NCBI GenBank assembly: GCA_024231975.1 | Contig: JAAEQB010000078.1 | Coordinates: 248,001 to 312,000 of the forward strand | Length of the DNA stretch: 64,000 bases | Direction: 5' to 3' | From: Allobosea sp. | GTDB lineage: Bacteria > Pseudomonadota > Alphaproteobacteria > Rhizobiales > Beijerinckiaceae | Shown: positions 17,232-26,456 of the stretch, piece after piece | Layout: every line of letters starts with the position of its first letter | Numbering within the stretch: position 1 is the first letter of the stretch | The notes under the pieces: generated by a model | Seen by the model: the letters and a program-made list of their open reading frames with translations, nothing else | Told to the model about the DNA's origin: nothing | Databases searched by the model: none | Made by a program: the position numbers and the translations under genes

Positions 17232-18689
17232 TTAACGGGCGTTCCGGAAGGCGCTCGGGCTGAAGACGGTGCGCAAGAGGATGCCGATATCGAGCCAAAA
17301 CGACCAGTTGTCGATATACCAGTGATCATAGGCGATGCGGCGGGCCATCTTGTCGTCGGTGTCGGTCTCGCCGCGCAGGCCGTTGACCTGGGCCCAGCCG
17401 GTGATGCCGGGCTTGACGTTGTGACGCCTCGCATAGAGCGCGATCTTGCGCTGGAACTCGCGGTCATGGGCAAGCGCATGCGGGCGCGGGCCGACCAGCG
17501 ACATCTGCCCGGCGATGACGTTGAGCAGCTGCGGCAATTCGTCGAGATTGTAGCGCCGCAGGAAGCCGCCGATCCGCGTGATGCGCGGATCGTTGCGGGT
17601 CGCCTGCTTGACCACCTCGCCGTCGTCCGTCGTCGTCATCGTGCGGAACTTGAAGATCCGGAACGGCTCCTGGTTGAAGCCGTAGCGACGCTGCAGGAAC
17701 AGCACGGGTCCCTTCGAATCGAGCTTGATCGCGAGCGCGACCAAGAGCAGCACCGGCAGGCTGGCGATCAGGATCGCGCTGGCGGCGAGGACGTCGAAGA
17801 TGCGCTTGAACAGGATCTGGGCGAAGGAGAGCGCCGGACGCGTCAGCCTGAGCGAGGCGAGCGAGCCGATCCGGACGATATGGGGATTGTCAAAGCGGTC
17901 CATGACGCGCTCCGGCGTCAGGTGGATCGCGACCGGCAGGTTCATGAAGGCGTCGATGCAGGCGTCGATCGTCTCCTGGTCCGACCAGGGCAAGGCGATG
18001 AAGACGGCGTCCGGCTTGAGGTCGCGGGCCCTGGCAGAAGCGGTGGCGAGATCGGCGGCGAGCGCCGCCTGCGGGTCGTTGATCCGGCGCGGATCGTTGC
18101 TGCGCAGGAAGGCGACGTCGACGATCGAGAAGCCGATGTTCCAGGGCTGGTGGCGCGAGACAAAGGACATCACCTCGCTCTCGCGGCCGATCAGGAAGAC
18201 CCGCTCGGAGGTGATCCGGCCGGTCTTGGAGGCCATCGAGATGGTGCGCACGATCGCCGAGCGGGCGAGCGCGATCAGCGGCGCGCCGGCGACATAGGTG
18301 GCGAGCACGACCGCGCGCGAATACTGGTCGTTGATCTTGGCCATGAAGACGATGGCGACGAAGGCGACCATCGTCAGGTTCCAGACTCCGAACGCCGAAG
18401 CGATCTGGCCCTTGGTCGAGAGATAATTCTCGAGGCGATAGCGGCCGCGCATCAGATTGGTGAAGACGAAGATCGCGGCGATCATCGAGGCGAGCTCGAC
18501 CGTGACCTTGTCGTTGCCGAGATGGCGATAGGCGACGAAGTGATAGGCGATCGAGGTGCCGGCGACCACGGTCGCCACGGTCACCGCATCGACCAGCGCC
18601 GTGATCAGCCCGATCCAGTGGCGCAGCGCATTGGCGCGCTGGTCGGCTGCTGTTGCGACTTCATAGTCCAGGTCGTTGACGCTCATCAT
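17232..18689 (-). CDS. Exopolysaccharide-initiating sugar-phosphate transferase (undecaprenyl-phosphate glycosyl-1-phosphate transferase)
   Basis: A 485-residue polyisoprenyl-phosphate hexose-1-phosphate transferase. An N-terminal bundle of about four helices (residues 20-140) and a central CoA-binding-like domain are followed by the catalytic bacterial sugar transferase domain (KRIFDVLAAS, FKFRTMTT, SLVGPRP, PGITGWAQVNGLRGET). It transfers a sugar phosphate to the lipid carrier and so starts repeat-unit synthesis. Two adjacent ATG codons (18689, 18686) are possible starts. It is divergent from the WecB/TagA glycosyltransferase at 19013, which fits an exopolysaccharide locus. Confidence 0.88.
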   Translation of the reverse strand: MMSVNDLDYEVATAADQRANALRHWIGLITALVDAVTVATVVAGTSIAYHFVAYRHLGNDKVTVELASMIAAIFVFTNLMRGRYRLENYLSTKGQIASAFGVWNLTMVAFVAIVFMAKINDQYSRAVVLATYVAGAPLIALARSAIVRTISMASKTGRITSERVFLIGRESEVMSFVSRHQPWNIGFSIVDVAFLRSNDPRRINDPQAALAADLATASARARDLKPDAVFIALPWSDQETIDACIDAFMNLPVAIHLTPERVMDRFDNPHIVRIGSLASLRLTRPALSFAQILFKRIFDVLAASAILIASLPVLLLVALAIKLDSKGPVLFLQRRYGFNQEPFRIFKFRTMTTTDDGEVVKQATRNDPRITRIGGFLRRYNLDELPQLLNVIAGQMSLVGPRPHALAHDREFQRKIALYARRHNVKPGITGWAQVNGLRGETDTDDKMARRIAYDHWYIDNWSFWLDIGILLRTVFSPSAFRNAR

Positions 18690-19012
18690 GCCGCGCTCAC
18701 TCGGTCGCAAGCGGTCCGGTTTCGGCACAGGGGATGCGCCGGCGGCCGCCTTGCCGACCGAAGTGGCAAGGGCAATGCCGCAGCGGCACGGCGGCGAAAT
18801 CAGCGAAAACAAGCAGGAATCGACCCGCTCCATCCTCCTTCGCCCAGGCCGCGAGCGCAGAGCGTGCCATAACGGGACAACCGGCTGGGCAAGGGGTCGC
18901 CGAGGCGCCGAGATCGGCTATGCGATCAGGGAAAGGCCGCGTTCATCCTGTGGCGGGGTTCCGCTTGACCCTGGCCGGAAACGCAACGAAGAGAAGGCCC
19001 TACGCCGTCAGC
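18690..19012. other. Divergent intergenic region, no clear features
   Basis: A 323-bp region between two divergent polysaccharide genes. It must hold both promoters. I see no convincing palindrome, terminator or small gene in it. The plus-strand frame stays open through much of it, so the start of the glycosyltransferase is uncertain. Confidence 0.4.
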
Positions 19013-19843
19013 ATGGCGATGCGTGCGCCAGCAGCGATCGAGATGAACGTCGTTCTCTTCAAACCCTCGCAGCGACCGGCTGCCCTCGGCGTCCCGCCCG
19101 AACCGCCGCGCCGTGACATCGCCGGCGTCCCGGTCGCGGCCATGACGCGCGACGAGGCGCTCGCCCTGATCGAGCACGCCTTCGACGGCGGCGGCCATCT
19201 GCACCTGGCCTATTGCAACGCCAATCTCGTCAACATCGCTGCGCGCGATGCGGCCTTGCGCACGCGGCTCGCCGACTTCCTGATCCTGCCCGACGGGATC
19301 GGCGTCGACATCGCCTCGCGCCTGCTCTACGGCACGCCCTTCCCCGCCAATCTCAACGGCACCGACTTCACGCCGGCCATCCTCACCGCCCGCAGGCAGC
19401 CGCTGCGCGTGATGCTGCTCGGCGGTCGGCCAGGCATCGCCGAGCGCGCCGCAGCGAGACTGCGCGCCGACCATCCGCAGCACCGCTTCACGGTGCTGAG
19501 CCACGGCTATTTCGGACAGGACGAGGAAGCCGCCCTGCTGGCGCGGCTCGCGCATGAGCGGCCCGACCTCCTGCTGGTCGCCTTCGGCAACCCGCGGCAG
19601 GAGCAGTGGATCGCCGACCATATCGATGCCCGCCATTGCGCGGTCGCAGCCGGCATCGGCGCGCTGTTCGATTTCCTCGCCGGCGAGGTGGCGCGGGCGC
19701 CGGAAGCCTTCCGGGCGCTCAGGATCGAATGGACCTATCGCCTCTGGCTCGAGCCGCGCCGGCTCTGGCGGCGCTATGTCGTCGGCAACCCGGCCTTCCT
19801 CCTGCGCGTGCTGCGCCAGAAGCTGGCAGGACGCGGCGCCTGA
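19013..19843 (+). CDS. WecB/TagA/CpsF family glycosyltransferase
   Basis: A GT26 family enzyme of about 276 residues. It shows LILPDGIGVDIASRL, NGTDFTPAIL, the loop LLGGRPGIAERAA, FGNPRQEQWI and GIGALFDFLAGEV, in family order. These enzymes add N-acetylmannosaminuronate- or glucuronate-type sugars to lipid-linked intermediates during polysaccharide synthesis. The start is uncertain: ATG 19013 or 19043; neither has a strong ribosome-binding site. The neighbouring minus-strand initiating transferase supports a joint exopolysaccharide role. Confidence 0.85.
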   Translation: MAMRAPAAIEMNVVLFKPSQRPAALGVPPEPPRRDIAGVPVAAMTRDEALALIEHAFDGGGHLHLAYCNANLVNIAARDAALRTRLADFLILPDGIGVDIASRLLYGTPFPANLNGTDFTPAILTARRQPLRVMLLGGRPGIAERAAARLRADHPQHRFTVLSHGYFGQDEEAALLARLAHERPDLLLVAFGNPRQEQWIADHIDARHCAVAAGIGALFDFLAGEVARAPEAFRALRIEWTYRLWLEPRRLWRRYVVGNPAFLLRVLRQKLAGRGA

Positions 19844-19846
19844 GGG

Positions 19847-20953
19847 TCAGGGCTTCTTCCCGACGATGGAGCCGAAGAGCGGGCCGGCGCCGATCATCAC
19901 CAGGAAGACCCGGATGATGTGGTGCGCCGCGACGAAGGCGACCTCGGTGTGCAGCGCCAGCGCGATCAGGCTCATCTCGGCGAGTCCCCCCGGCGAATAG
20001 GCCAGGATCAGCGGCACCGGCTTGTAGCTGGAGACATGCGCGACCGCGAAGGCGAAGACCAGCGTCAGCGCCACAAGGATCACCGTCGAGCCGACCGAGA
20101 TCATGAGGATGCGCAGGATCGCCTGCGGCGGCGTGCCGACGAAGCGGCAGCCGATGGTGACGCCGAGGATGAGCTGGGCGACGTTGACGATCTCGTAGGG
20201 CGGCACGGAATCGCTGAAGCCGACGAGGTGCACGATGGCCGAGACCAGCATCGGCCCCAGCAATTGCTTGGCCGGCATGCGTAGCGCATGGGCGAGCATC
20301 ACGCCGACGATCGCGCTGGCGACCAGCCAGAACCAGGCCAGCGCCGTGGTCTGGAACATGGAGGGGCCGGTATTGCGGTTGATGCCGAGCGAGACGCCTT
20401 CGAGCCATTGCACGATGAAAGGCAGCGTCATCACCACCAACAGGATGCGGGCGGAATGGATCAGGGCGATGGTGCGGGCATCGCCGCCCTTCTCCTCGCC
20501 GGTGATCACCATCTCGACCAGGCCGCCGGGCATGCCGGAGAAGAAGGCGGTCACCGGATCATAGCCGGCGACGCGGCGGAAATAGGTGACGCAGCACAGG
20601 CCGCAGGCAATCATGAACAGCATCAGGCCACCGATCGTCGGCAGCCAGTTCGGCATCTGCGCGATGATCTCCGGCTTGAAGCCGGAACCGAGCATCACCC
20701 CGATCACAGCCGACATGGGCGGGCGGATCACCGGCGGCGCGGCCACCGGAGCGCGGGCGATGGCGGCAATCGTGCAGAACACCATCGAGCCGAGCATCCA
20801 GGGCAATGGCAGGCGGTAATGCGCGAAGAGCCAGCCACCGACCGTGCCGAGCGCGAGGGCAAACAGGAAACGGCGCCAGGGAAAGCGTCGCGGCGACAAT
20901 TCGCTGATGCCGTCAATCGCATCCCTCAGCAGATCCCGCATTGCCCCGATCAC
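19847..20953 (-). CDS. AbrB family putative transporter/regulator (membrane)
   Basis: A 368-residue polytopic membrane protein with about ten helices arranged as two homologous halves. The conserved motif PGGLVEM (near residue 145) recurs as PGGLAEM (near residue 325). This matches the AbrB/ammonia monooxygenase-associated family (PF05145). The transport function is presumed; the substrate is unknown. Confidence 0.8.
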   Translation of the reverse strand: MIGAMRDLLRDAIDGISELSPRRFPWRRFLFALALGTVGGWLFAHYRLPLPWMLGSMVFCTIAAIARAPVAAPPVIRPPMSAVIGVMLGSGFKPEIIAQMPNWLPTIGGLMLFMIACGLCCVTYFRRVAGYDPVTAFFSGMPGGLVEMVITGEEKGGDARTIALIHSARILLVVMTLPFIVQWLEGVSLGINRNTGPSMFQTTALAWFWLVASAIVGVMLAHALRMPAKQLLGPMLVSAIVHLVGFSDSVPPYEIVNVAQLILGVTIGCRFVGTPPQAILRILMISVGSTVILVALTLVFAFAVAHVSSYKPVPLILAYSPGGLAEMSLIALALHTEVAFVAAHHIIRVFLVMIGAGPLFGSIVGKKP

Positions 20954-21198
20954 CTCCCCGGACGCATGCCAACGGCAAAGCTACGGCGCTGCTATACGCC
21001 ATCCGCATGGCGATGACAGGGCCTTGTCGGCATGTCGCCTCTGCCCTCGCGGCGGAGCGAAGGAGCGTCGCGGCAACCTCGTCAGGCAACCCCGCCATGC
21101 TCGCAAACCACTGACGAACGGTCGAAAAATCGACGACAGTTCCGGTCCTGCAGATATCTGATAGGCCGTCGGCGTCTTCCGCCCGGCTCGGGGCAGCC

Positions 21199-22293
21199 AT
21201 GAGCGAAGACCGCCTTTCGGAAGCGACGGGTCGCCGCAGCGAGGCCATCTGTCTGGCCGAGGCGCTGCCCGCCGCCGCGGACGAGGACGGCAGTCCGCCG
21301 GAACCTCCGGAATCGCGCTCGCCCGGACGGCAGCTGCCGCCGGTCCTCTCCACCCCGTCCCGCGAGGGCTGGCTCGCCGCGCGCCGCAATCGCAGCCGCC
21401 TGTGGTGGCGCCGGGCGAGCCCGAACCTGCGCGGCACCGTCTACATGATCACCGCGCTGCTGGTCTACGCGGTGATGGTCGGCGCCTTCAAGCATCTGGG
21501 CACGGCGATCCCGCTGATCGAGACGCTGATGATCCGCCAGATCATCATGAGCACGGTCGTCCTCGTCATCGCCGGCCGCAGCCTGCCGCTCGCTCTGAAG
21601 ACGGACCGGCCGGGCCTGCAGATCTTCCGCGGCCTGATCACGCTGGCCTCGATGCTGTGCGGCTTCAGCGCCCTGCTCTACATCCCGCTCGCCCAAGCGA
21701 CGGCGATCAGCTTCAGCCAGGTGCTGTTCGTCACCGTCGCCGCCGTGCTGATCCTGAAGGAACGCGTCGACACGGCACGCTGGGTCGCGACCATCCTCGG
21801 TTTCGTCGGCGTGCTGATCATGCTCAATCCCTCCAGCGAGGGCTTGAACGTCTGGGCGCTGATGTCGCTCGGCGGCGCGCTGTTCGGCGCCGGCATCACC
21901 ATCAGCGTGCGCATCCTCGGCACCAGCGAGCGCACCGAGACGATCCTGATCTATCAGGGCCTCGTCCTGATGGTCGTGCTCGCCTGGCCGACCTGGGCTC
22001 TATGGGTCTGGCCGACATCAGAGCAATGGTTCTGGTTGGTGCTGCTCAGCCTGTTCGGCACCGCCGGGCAATGGCTGATCACCAAGGCCTACCAGGTCGG
22101 CGAGGCCGCCGCCTTGGCGCCACTCGATTTCAGCCGCCTGATCCTGGCCGGTTTCACCGGTTTCGTCTTCTTCTCGGAAGTGCCGTCACTGACGACGCTC
22201 GCCGGCGCCGCCATCGTCATCGGCGCGACGCTCTACACCATGCGCCGCAATGCGCGCGGCCGCCCCGGCTCCGACCTCTCATCTCCGCCCTGA
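21199..22293 (+). CDS. DMT superfamily transporter (EamA domains)
   Basis: A 364-residue protein. A polar N-terminal tail of about 75 residues precedes ten hydrophobic helices forming two EamA-type repeats; the second half contains the typical APLDFSRLILAG. These are drug/metabolite exporters with unknown substrate here. The unusually long, proline-rich N-terminus makes a later start possible, but ATG 21199 is the first in frame. The acetamidase gene follows 20 bp downstream and may be co-transcribed. Confidence 0.82.
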   Translation: MSEDRLSEATGRRSEAICLAEALPAAADEDGSPPEPPESRSPGRQLPPVLSTPSREGWLAARRNRSRLWWRRASPNLRGTVYMITALLVYAVMVGAFKHLGTAIPLIETLMIRQIIMSTVVLVIAGRSLPLALKTDRPGLQIFRGLITLASMLCGFSALLYIPLAQATAISFSQVLFVTVAAVLILKERVDTARWVATILGFVGVLIMLNPSSEGLNVWALMSLGGALFGAGITISVRILGTSERTETILIYQGLVLMVVLAWPTWALWVWPTSEQWFWLVLLSLFGTAGQWLITKAYQVGEAAALAPLDFSRLILAGFTGFVFFSEVPSLTTLAGAAIVIGATLYTMRRNARGRPGSDLSSPP

Positions 22294-22312
22294 CCGACGA
22301 ACGAGACCAGAC

Positions 22313-23248
22313 ATGGTGCATCACCAGCTCGACGCTTCTCTCGCCACCTGCCATTGGGGCTATTTCGACGCCGGGCTGAAGCCGGTTCTGGAGATCGAGA
22401 GCGGGGACAGCGTCACCATCCGCACCGTCACCGGCGGGCCCGCCCATCTGCCCGAAGGCAATGCGACGATCCCGCCGGAAATCCACGAGATCCATGACAA
22501 GGCCGAGCGCATGCTGCCCGGCCATATCCTTACCGGCCCGATCGCGGTGAAGGGTGCCAGGCCCGGCCAGGTGCTGGAGGTGCAGATCCGGAGCGTGAAG
22601 CCGCGCACCGATTTCGGCTACACCATGTTCCGGCCGCTCGGCGGCACGCTGCCCGACGAGTTCGACTATCACGCCTTCCGCTTCATCCATCTCGACCGTG
22701 AGCGGAACGTCGCCAACCTGCCCTGGGGCATGGAACTGCCGCTTTCGCCGTTCTTCGGGGTGATGGGCACCGCACCGCCGGCGCATTGGGGCCGGGTGAC
22801 CTCGCTGATCCCGCGCGCCTTCGGCGGCAACATCGACAACAAGGAACTCGGCGCCGGCGCGACGCTCTATCTGCCGGTTTTCGTCGAGGGCGCCCTGTTC
22901 TCCTGCGGCGACGGCCATGGCGCGCAGGGCGATGGCGAGGTCTGCATCACCGCGATCGAGACAGCGCTTGAAGGCACCTTCGAATTCCATCTGCGCGAGG
23001 ATCTCTCCTTCGCCATGCCGCGGGCGGAGACGAAGAGCCACCACATCACCATGGGCATCGACCCCGACCTCGACGTCTGTGCGCAGAACGCCTTGCGCGA
23101 GATGATCGACCTGATCACCTCCAGGACGAAGCTGACGCGGGACGAGGCCTATATGCTCTGCAGCCTCGCCGCCGATCTCAGGGTGACGCAGACGGTCAAC
23201 GGCTCCAAGGGCATCCACTGCATGCTCCCGAAGAGCCTGGTGGCGTAA
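22313..23248 (+). CDS. Acetamidase/formamidase family protein
   Basis: A 311-residue FmdA/AmdA-type amidase. Recognisable stretches are HLPEGNATIPPEI, GHILTGPIAVKGARPGQVL, FGGNIDNKELGAGA, LYLPVFVEGALFSCGDGH and GDGEVCITAIET. The family hydrolyses short-chain amides with release of ammonia. ATG 22313 gives the standard length. It follows the DMT transporter closely, suggesting that substrate transport and hydrolysis may be linked. Confidence 0.87.
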   Translation: MVHHQLDASLATCHWGYFDAGLKPVLEIESGDSVTIRTVTGGPAHLPEGNATIPPEIHEIHDKAERMLPGHILTGPIAVKGARPGQVLEVQIRSVKPRTDFGYTMFRPLGGTLPDEFDYHAFRFIHLDRERNVANLPWGMELPLSPFFGVMGTAPPAHWGRVTSLIPRAFGGNIDNKELGAGATLYLPVFVEGALFSCGDGHGAQGDGEVCITAIETALEGTFEFHLREDLSFAMPRAETKSHHITMGIDPDLDVCAQNALREMIDLITSRTKLTRDEAYMLCSLAADLRVTQTVNGSKGIHCMLPKSLVA

Positions 23249-23270
23249 CGCCCCTGCTCGAAGCGATCTT

Positions 23271-23291
23271 GCGGTCCGGATTTCGGACCGC
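23271..23291. promoter_or_regulatory. HxlR-type operator candidate, copy 1
   Basis: Inverted repeat GCGGTCCG / CGGACCGC around GATTT, 32 bp before the HxlR gene. The 19-bp string GCGGTCCGGATTTCGGACC recurs exactly at 24392-24410, in front of the CysK-like gene. Confidence 0.65.
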
Positions 23292-23322
23292 GCTGGCCGT
23301 TGCGTCGTGCTAGGCTGGCACC

Positions 23323-24006
23323 ATGACCAGCTATGGCCAGTTCTGCGCGATGGCACGCGCCCATGAGACGCTCGGCGGGCGCTGGACGCTGCTGATCGTC
23401 CGCGAGATCCTCTGCGGCAGCAGCCGCTTCAACGACATCCGCCGCGGCATTCCCCGCATCTCCAAGACGATGCTGTCGGAGCGGCTGCAGGCGCTGGTCC
23501 AGGCCGGCGCCCTCCGCCGCAGCGAAGGAGCAGCCGGCCCGGACTACGCGCTGACCGAGGCCGGGCTGGAACTCGCCGAGCTGGTCAAGGCGATGGGCGT
23601 CTGGGGCCAGCGCTGGCTGCCACGCCAGGCCGAGCAGGAAGACCTCGACCTCGAACCGGTGCTGGTCGACATACAAAGACGGGTGCGTTTTTCGGCACTC
23701 CCGGACGAGCCGCTCGTCATCCGCTTCGAGATCACTGGCCAGCCCATCAGGTTCCTGCTGCTCAAGCGGAGGGAAGTCTCCTTCTGCAGCCAGAATCCCG
23801 GCTTTCCCGAAGCGCTCATCGTTCGCGGCCCGCTCTCGGCGCTGGTCGCCTGGTGGCGTGGCGATGTCAGTTTTGTCCGAAGCGGCCGGCTCGGCCTGTC
23901 GCTCTCGGGGCCGCGTGAGCTGATCCGGGCCTTTCCCGGCTGGTTCGAGCTCTATCTCTTCGCCGGCGTCGCGCCGGCCCATCGCGATGAAAGGGCAAGC
24001 GCATGA
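23323..24006 (+). CDS. HxlR family transcriptional regulator
   Basis: A 227-residue regulator. The N-terminal winged helix carries the family signature GGRWTLLIVREILCGSSRFNDIRRGIP and then ISKTMLSERLQALVQAGALRR. The extra C-terminal domain (about residues 120-220) resembles SCP2-like ligand-binding domains attached to some HxlR proteins. It overlaps the DUF488 gene by 4 bp. The duplicated palindrome suggests that it controls its own operon and the next gene. Confidence 0.85.
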   Translation: MTSYGQFCAMARAHETLGGRWTLLIVREILCGSSRFNDIRRGIPRISKTMLSERLQALVQAGALRRSEGAAGPDYALTEAGLELAELVKAMGVWGQRWLPRQAEQEDLDLEPVLVDIQRRVRFSALPDEPLVIRFEITGQPIRFLLLKRREVSFCSQNPGFPEALIVRGPLSALVAWWRGDVSFVRSGRLGLSLSGPRELIRAFPGWFELYLFAGVAPAHRDERASA

Positions 24007-24389
24007 GCATCCGCGTCGTCCGCCTCGGCACCCCGCGTGCTCCCGCCGAAGGCACCCGCATCGGCACGGTCCGGCGCGTGCCGCGCGGCGTGCCGAAGGA
24101 GCGCTATGCCAGCGAGAACTGGTTCGACGTCTGGTTCCCGGTGCTGTCGCCGACGCCAGAGTTGATGGCGCAGGCCAAGGCCGCCGAGAGCGAGAAGGAC
24201 TGGGCCGGCTTTACCCGCGCCTTCAAGGCCGAGATGGCGGAGCCGGCGCCGCGTCATGCGCTCGACCTGCTGGCGACCCTGTCCCATACGAGCGACTTCT
24301 CGGTTGGCTGCTATTGCGAGATCGAGGCGCATTGCCACCGCTCGGTGCTGCGGGCGCTGCTGGCCGAGCGCGGCGCCAAGTTGGCCTGA
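24003..24389 (+). CDS. DUF488 family protein
   Basis: A 128-residue protein of the DUF488 (YeaO-like) family: IGTVRRVPRGVPKERYASENWFDVWFP and the cysteine/histidine motif GCYCEIEAHCHRSVLRALL near residues 100-118. The function is unknown. It is translationally coupled (ATGA overlap) to the HxlR regulator. Confidence 0.78.
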   Translation: MSIRVVRLGTPRAPAEGTRIGTVRRVPRGVPKERYASENWFDVWFPVLSPTPELMAQAKAAESEKDWAGFTRAFKAEMAEPAPRHALDLLATLSHTSDFSVGCYCEIEAHCHRSVLRALLAERGAKLA

Positions 24390-24391
24390 AC

Positions 24392-24410
24392 GCGGTCCGG
24401 ATTTCGGACC
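24392..24410. promoter_or_regulatory. HxlR-type operator candidate, copy 2
   Basis: GCGGTCCGGATTTCGGACC, identical over 19 bp to the copy at 23271-23289, and 60 bp upstream of the CysK-like gene start at 24471. Confidence 0.6.
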
Positions 24411-24470
24411 TGATCGGATCGGCTTTTCGGGCGAGAAGGCGAAAAGCCCCCCGCCCACAAGGATCGCTAC

Positions 24471-25412
24471 ATGACCACGCCGACCATTCTCGATCGCATC
24501 GGCAGGACCTCGCTCGTCCCACTGCGCCATGTCATGCCTGCCAACGGCGCCCACATCCTACTCAAAATCGAGAGCGAGAACCCGACCGGCAGCATGAAGG
24601 ACCGGATGGCGCTCGCCATGATCGAGGCGGCCGAGGCGGATGGGCGCCTGAAGCCGGGCGGGGCGGTGGTCGAGTACACCGGCGGCAGCACCGGGGTCTC
24701 GCTGGCGCTGGTCTGCGCAGTGAAGGGCTACCCGCTGCACATCGTCACCTCCGACGCCTTCGCCCGCGAAAAGCTCGACCATATGGCGATCCTCGGCGCA
24801 AAGCTGACGGTGATACCGAGCGAGAGCGGCAAGATGACGGAAAAACTCACACGCGACATGATCGCGACCGCCGGTGTGATCGCAGAGGAGACCGGCGCCT
24901 TCTGGACCGACCAGATGAAGAACCGCGACCAGCTTGCCGCCTATGAGGCGATGGCAGCGGAAATCTGGGAGCAGACGGGCGGCCAGATCGACGGCTTCGT
25001 CCAGAGCGTCGGTACCGCCGCTTCGCTGCGCGGCCTCGCCGCCGGCCTTCGGGCCCGGAACAACGGCATCCGCATCACCGCGGTCGAGCCGGCGGAATCG
25101 CCGGTGCTCTCCGGCGGCGCACCTGGAGCGCACAAGATCGACGGCATCGGCGCCGGCTTCGTCGTGCCGCTCTGGCAGGACGGTACGGCCGATGCGATCG
25201 AGCAGGTCTCGACTGAGGAAGCGCGGGCGATGGCGCTCCGGCTGGCGCGCGAGGAAGGCCTGTTCGCCGGGCTCTCGACCGGCGCCAATGTCATCGCCAC
25301 CTTGCGGCTGGCCGAGCATCTCGGACTGGGAGCAACCGTGGTCAGCGTGATGTGCGACACCGGCATGAAGTATTTCGGCAGCTACCGCGCCGCGCTGGCC
25401 GCTACGGCCTGA
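24471..25412 (+). CDS. Cysteine synthase-like PLP enzyme (beta-replacing)
   Basis: A 313-residue fold-type II PLP enzyme. PLP lysine is Lys43 in NPTGSMKDRMAL; the phosphate-binding loop is YTGGSTGVSLA, and there is a GTAASLRG loop and CDTGMKYFGS near the end. It resembles cysteine synthase/cystathionine beta-synthase core enzymes. The substrate loop reads TGGSTGVS, so activity other than O-acetylserine sulfhydrylation is possible. The palindrome shared with the HxlR operon suggests joint control. Confidence 0.8.
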   Translation: MTTPTILDRIGRTSLVPLRHVMPANGAHILLKIESENPTGSMKDRMALAMIEAAEADGRLKPGGAVVEYTGGSTGVSLALVCAVKGYPLHIVTSDAFAREKLDHMAILGAKLTVIPSESGKMTEKLTRDMIATAGVIAEETGAFWTDQMKNRDQLAAYEAMAAEIWEQTGGQIDGFVQSVGTAASLRGLAAGLRARNNGIRITAVEPAESPVLSGGAPGAHKIDGIGAGFVVPLWQDGTADAIEQVSTEEARAMALRLAREEGLFAGLSTGANVIATLRLAEHLGLGATVVSVMCDTGMKYFGSYRAALAATA

Positions 25413-25461
25413 GCCCCGCGCCCTCTCGCCAGCCGGGCGCGGCCATGCTAACCGCTCCGGC

Positions 25462-26328
25462 ATGACCGAGACTGGACAAGCCCGCATCCAAGCCCGCTTT
25501 GCCGCCTGCGCCGCGGCGGGCCGCGCCGCGCTGGTGACCTATGTCACCGCCGGCGACCCCGATTTCGACACCGGCAGCGCAATCCTGAACGCCTTGCCGG
25601 CGGCCGGGGCCGACATCATCGAGCTCGGCGTGCCCTTCACCGATCCGATGGCGGACGGGATACCGGTCCAGCTCGCCGGCCAGCGCGCGCTCAAGGCCGG
25701 ACAGACCTTGCGCAAGACGCTCGCGATGGTCACGGCCTTCCGCAAGGCCGGCCACGACACGCCGATCGTGCTGATGGGCTATTACAACCCGATCTGGGCC
25801 TATGGCGTCGACGCCTTCCTCAAGGACGCCCGCATTGCCGGGATCGACGGGCTGATCGTCGTGGACCTGCCGCCGGAGGAAGACGCGGAGCTCTGCCTGC
25901 CGGCGCTCGCCGCTGGCGTCAGCTTCATCCGCCTGGCGACGCCGACCACCGACGACAAGCGCCTGCCGCGCGTGCTGCAGAACACCTCCGGCTTCGTCTA
26001 CTACGTCTCGATGACCGGCGTGACCGGCGGCGCGATCGCGAATTATGACGCGGTCGGCGCAGCGGTGGCCCGGATCAAGCAGCACACCACGCTCCCGGTT
26101 GCCGTCGGCTTCGGCGTCAAGACGCCGGCCGATGCGATCGCGATCGCCAAGGGCGCTGACGGCGTCGTCGTCGGCTCGGCCCTGGTCGACCGCGTCAGGC
26201 TCTCGCTCGACGCCGATGGCAAGGCCACGGAAAAGACGGTTTCGGCTGTCACCTCGCTGGTCGCCGAGCTCGCGGCCGGCGTGCGGTCGGTCGTGAGAGC
26301 CGGATCGCCTCAGGCTATTTCAGCCTGA
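25462..26328 (+). CDS. trpA: Tryptophan synthase alpha chain
   Basis: A 288-residue TIM-barrel subunit that cleaves indole-3-glycerol phosphate to indole. The catalytic Glu and Asp are in ELGVPFTDPMADG, followed by YYNPIWAYG, PPEEDAEL, VSMTGVTGG and GFGVKTPADA. It is cut off from trpB and trpF, which lie at 31790-33687 on the opposite strand; accD and folC follow in the usual rhizobial order. Confidence 0.96.
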   Translation: MTETGQARIQARFAACAAAGRAALVTYVTAGDPDFDTGSAILNALPAAGADIIELGVPFTDPMADGIPVQLAGQRALKAGQTLRKTLAMVTAFRKAGHDTPIVLMGYYNPIWAYGVDAFLKDARIAGIDGLIVVDLPPEEDAELCLPALAAGVSFIRLATPTTDDKRLPRVLQNTSGFVYYVSMTGVTGGAIANYDAVGAAVARIKQHTTLPVAVGFGVKTPADAIAIAKGADGVVVGSALVDRVRLSLDADGKATEKTVSAVTSLVAELAAGVRSVVRAGSPQAISA

Positions 26329-26360
26329 GGCGTGAATCCGTCTCTCCAACTCTTAAGTAA

Positions 26361-26409
26361 GAGCATGATGTCGTCCGAAAACCGTTTCGCACTTTTCGGC
26401 ATCATGCTC
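26361..26409. repeat. GAGCATGATG palindromic repeat
   Basis: A 49-bp element with outer arms GAGCATGATG / CATCATGCTC and inner CCGAAAA / TTTTCGG. It is a dispersed hairpin common in Hyphomicrobiales intergenic regions, here between trpA and accD, where it may weaken read-through. Confidence 0.7.
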
Positions 26410-26456
26410 GGCTGCGGCCTGAGTCGTTCGCGGCTCCGTAATTCAAGGATGATCCG

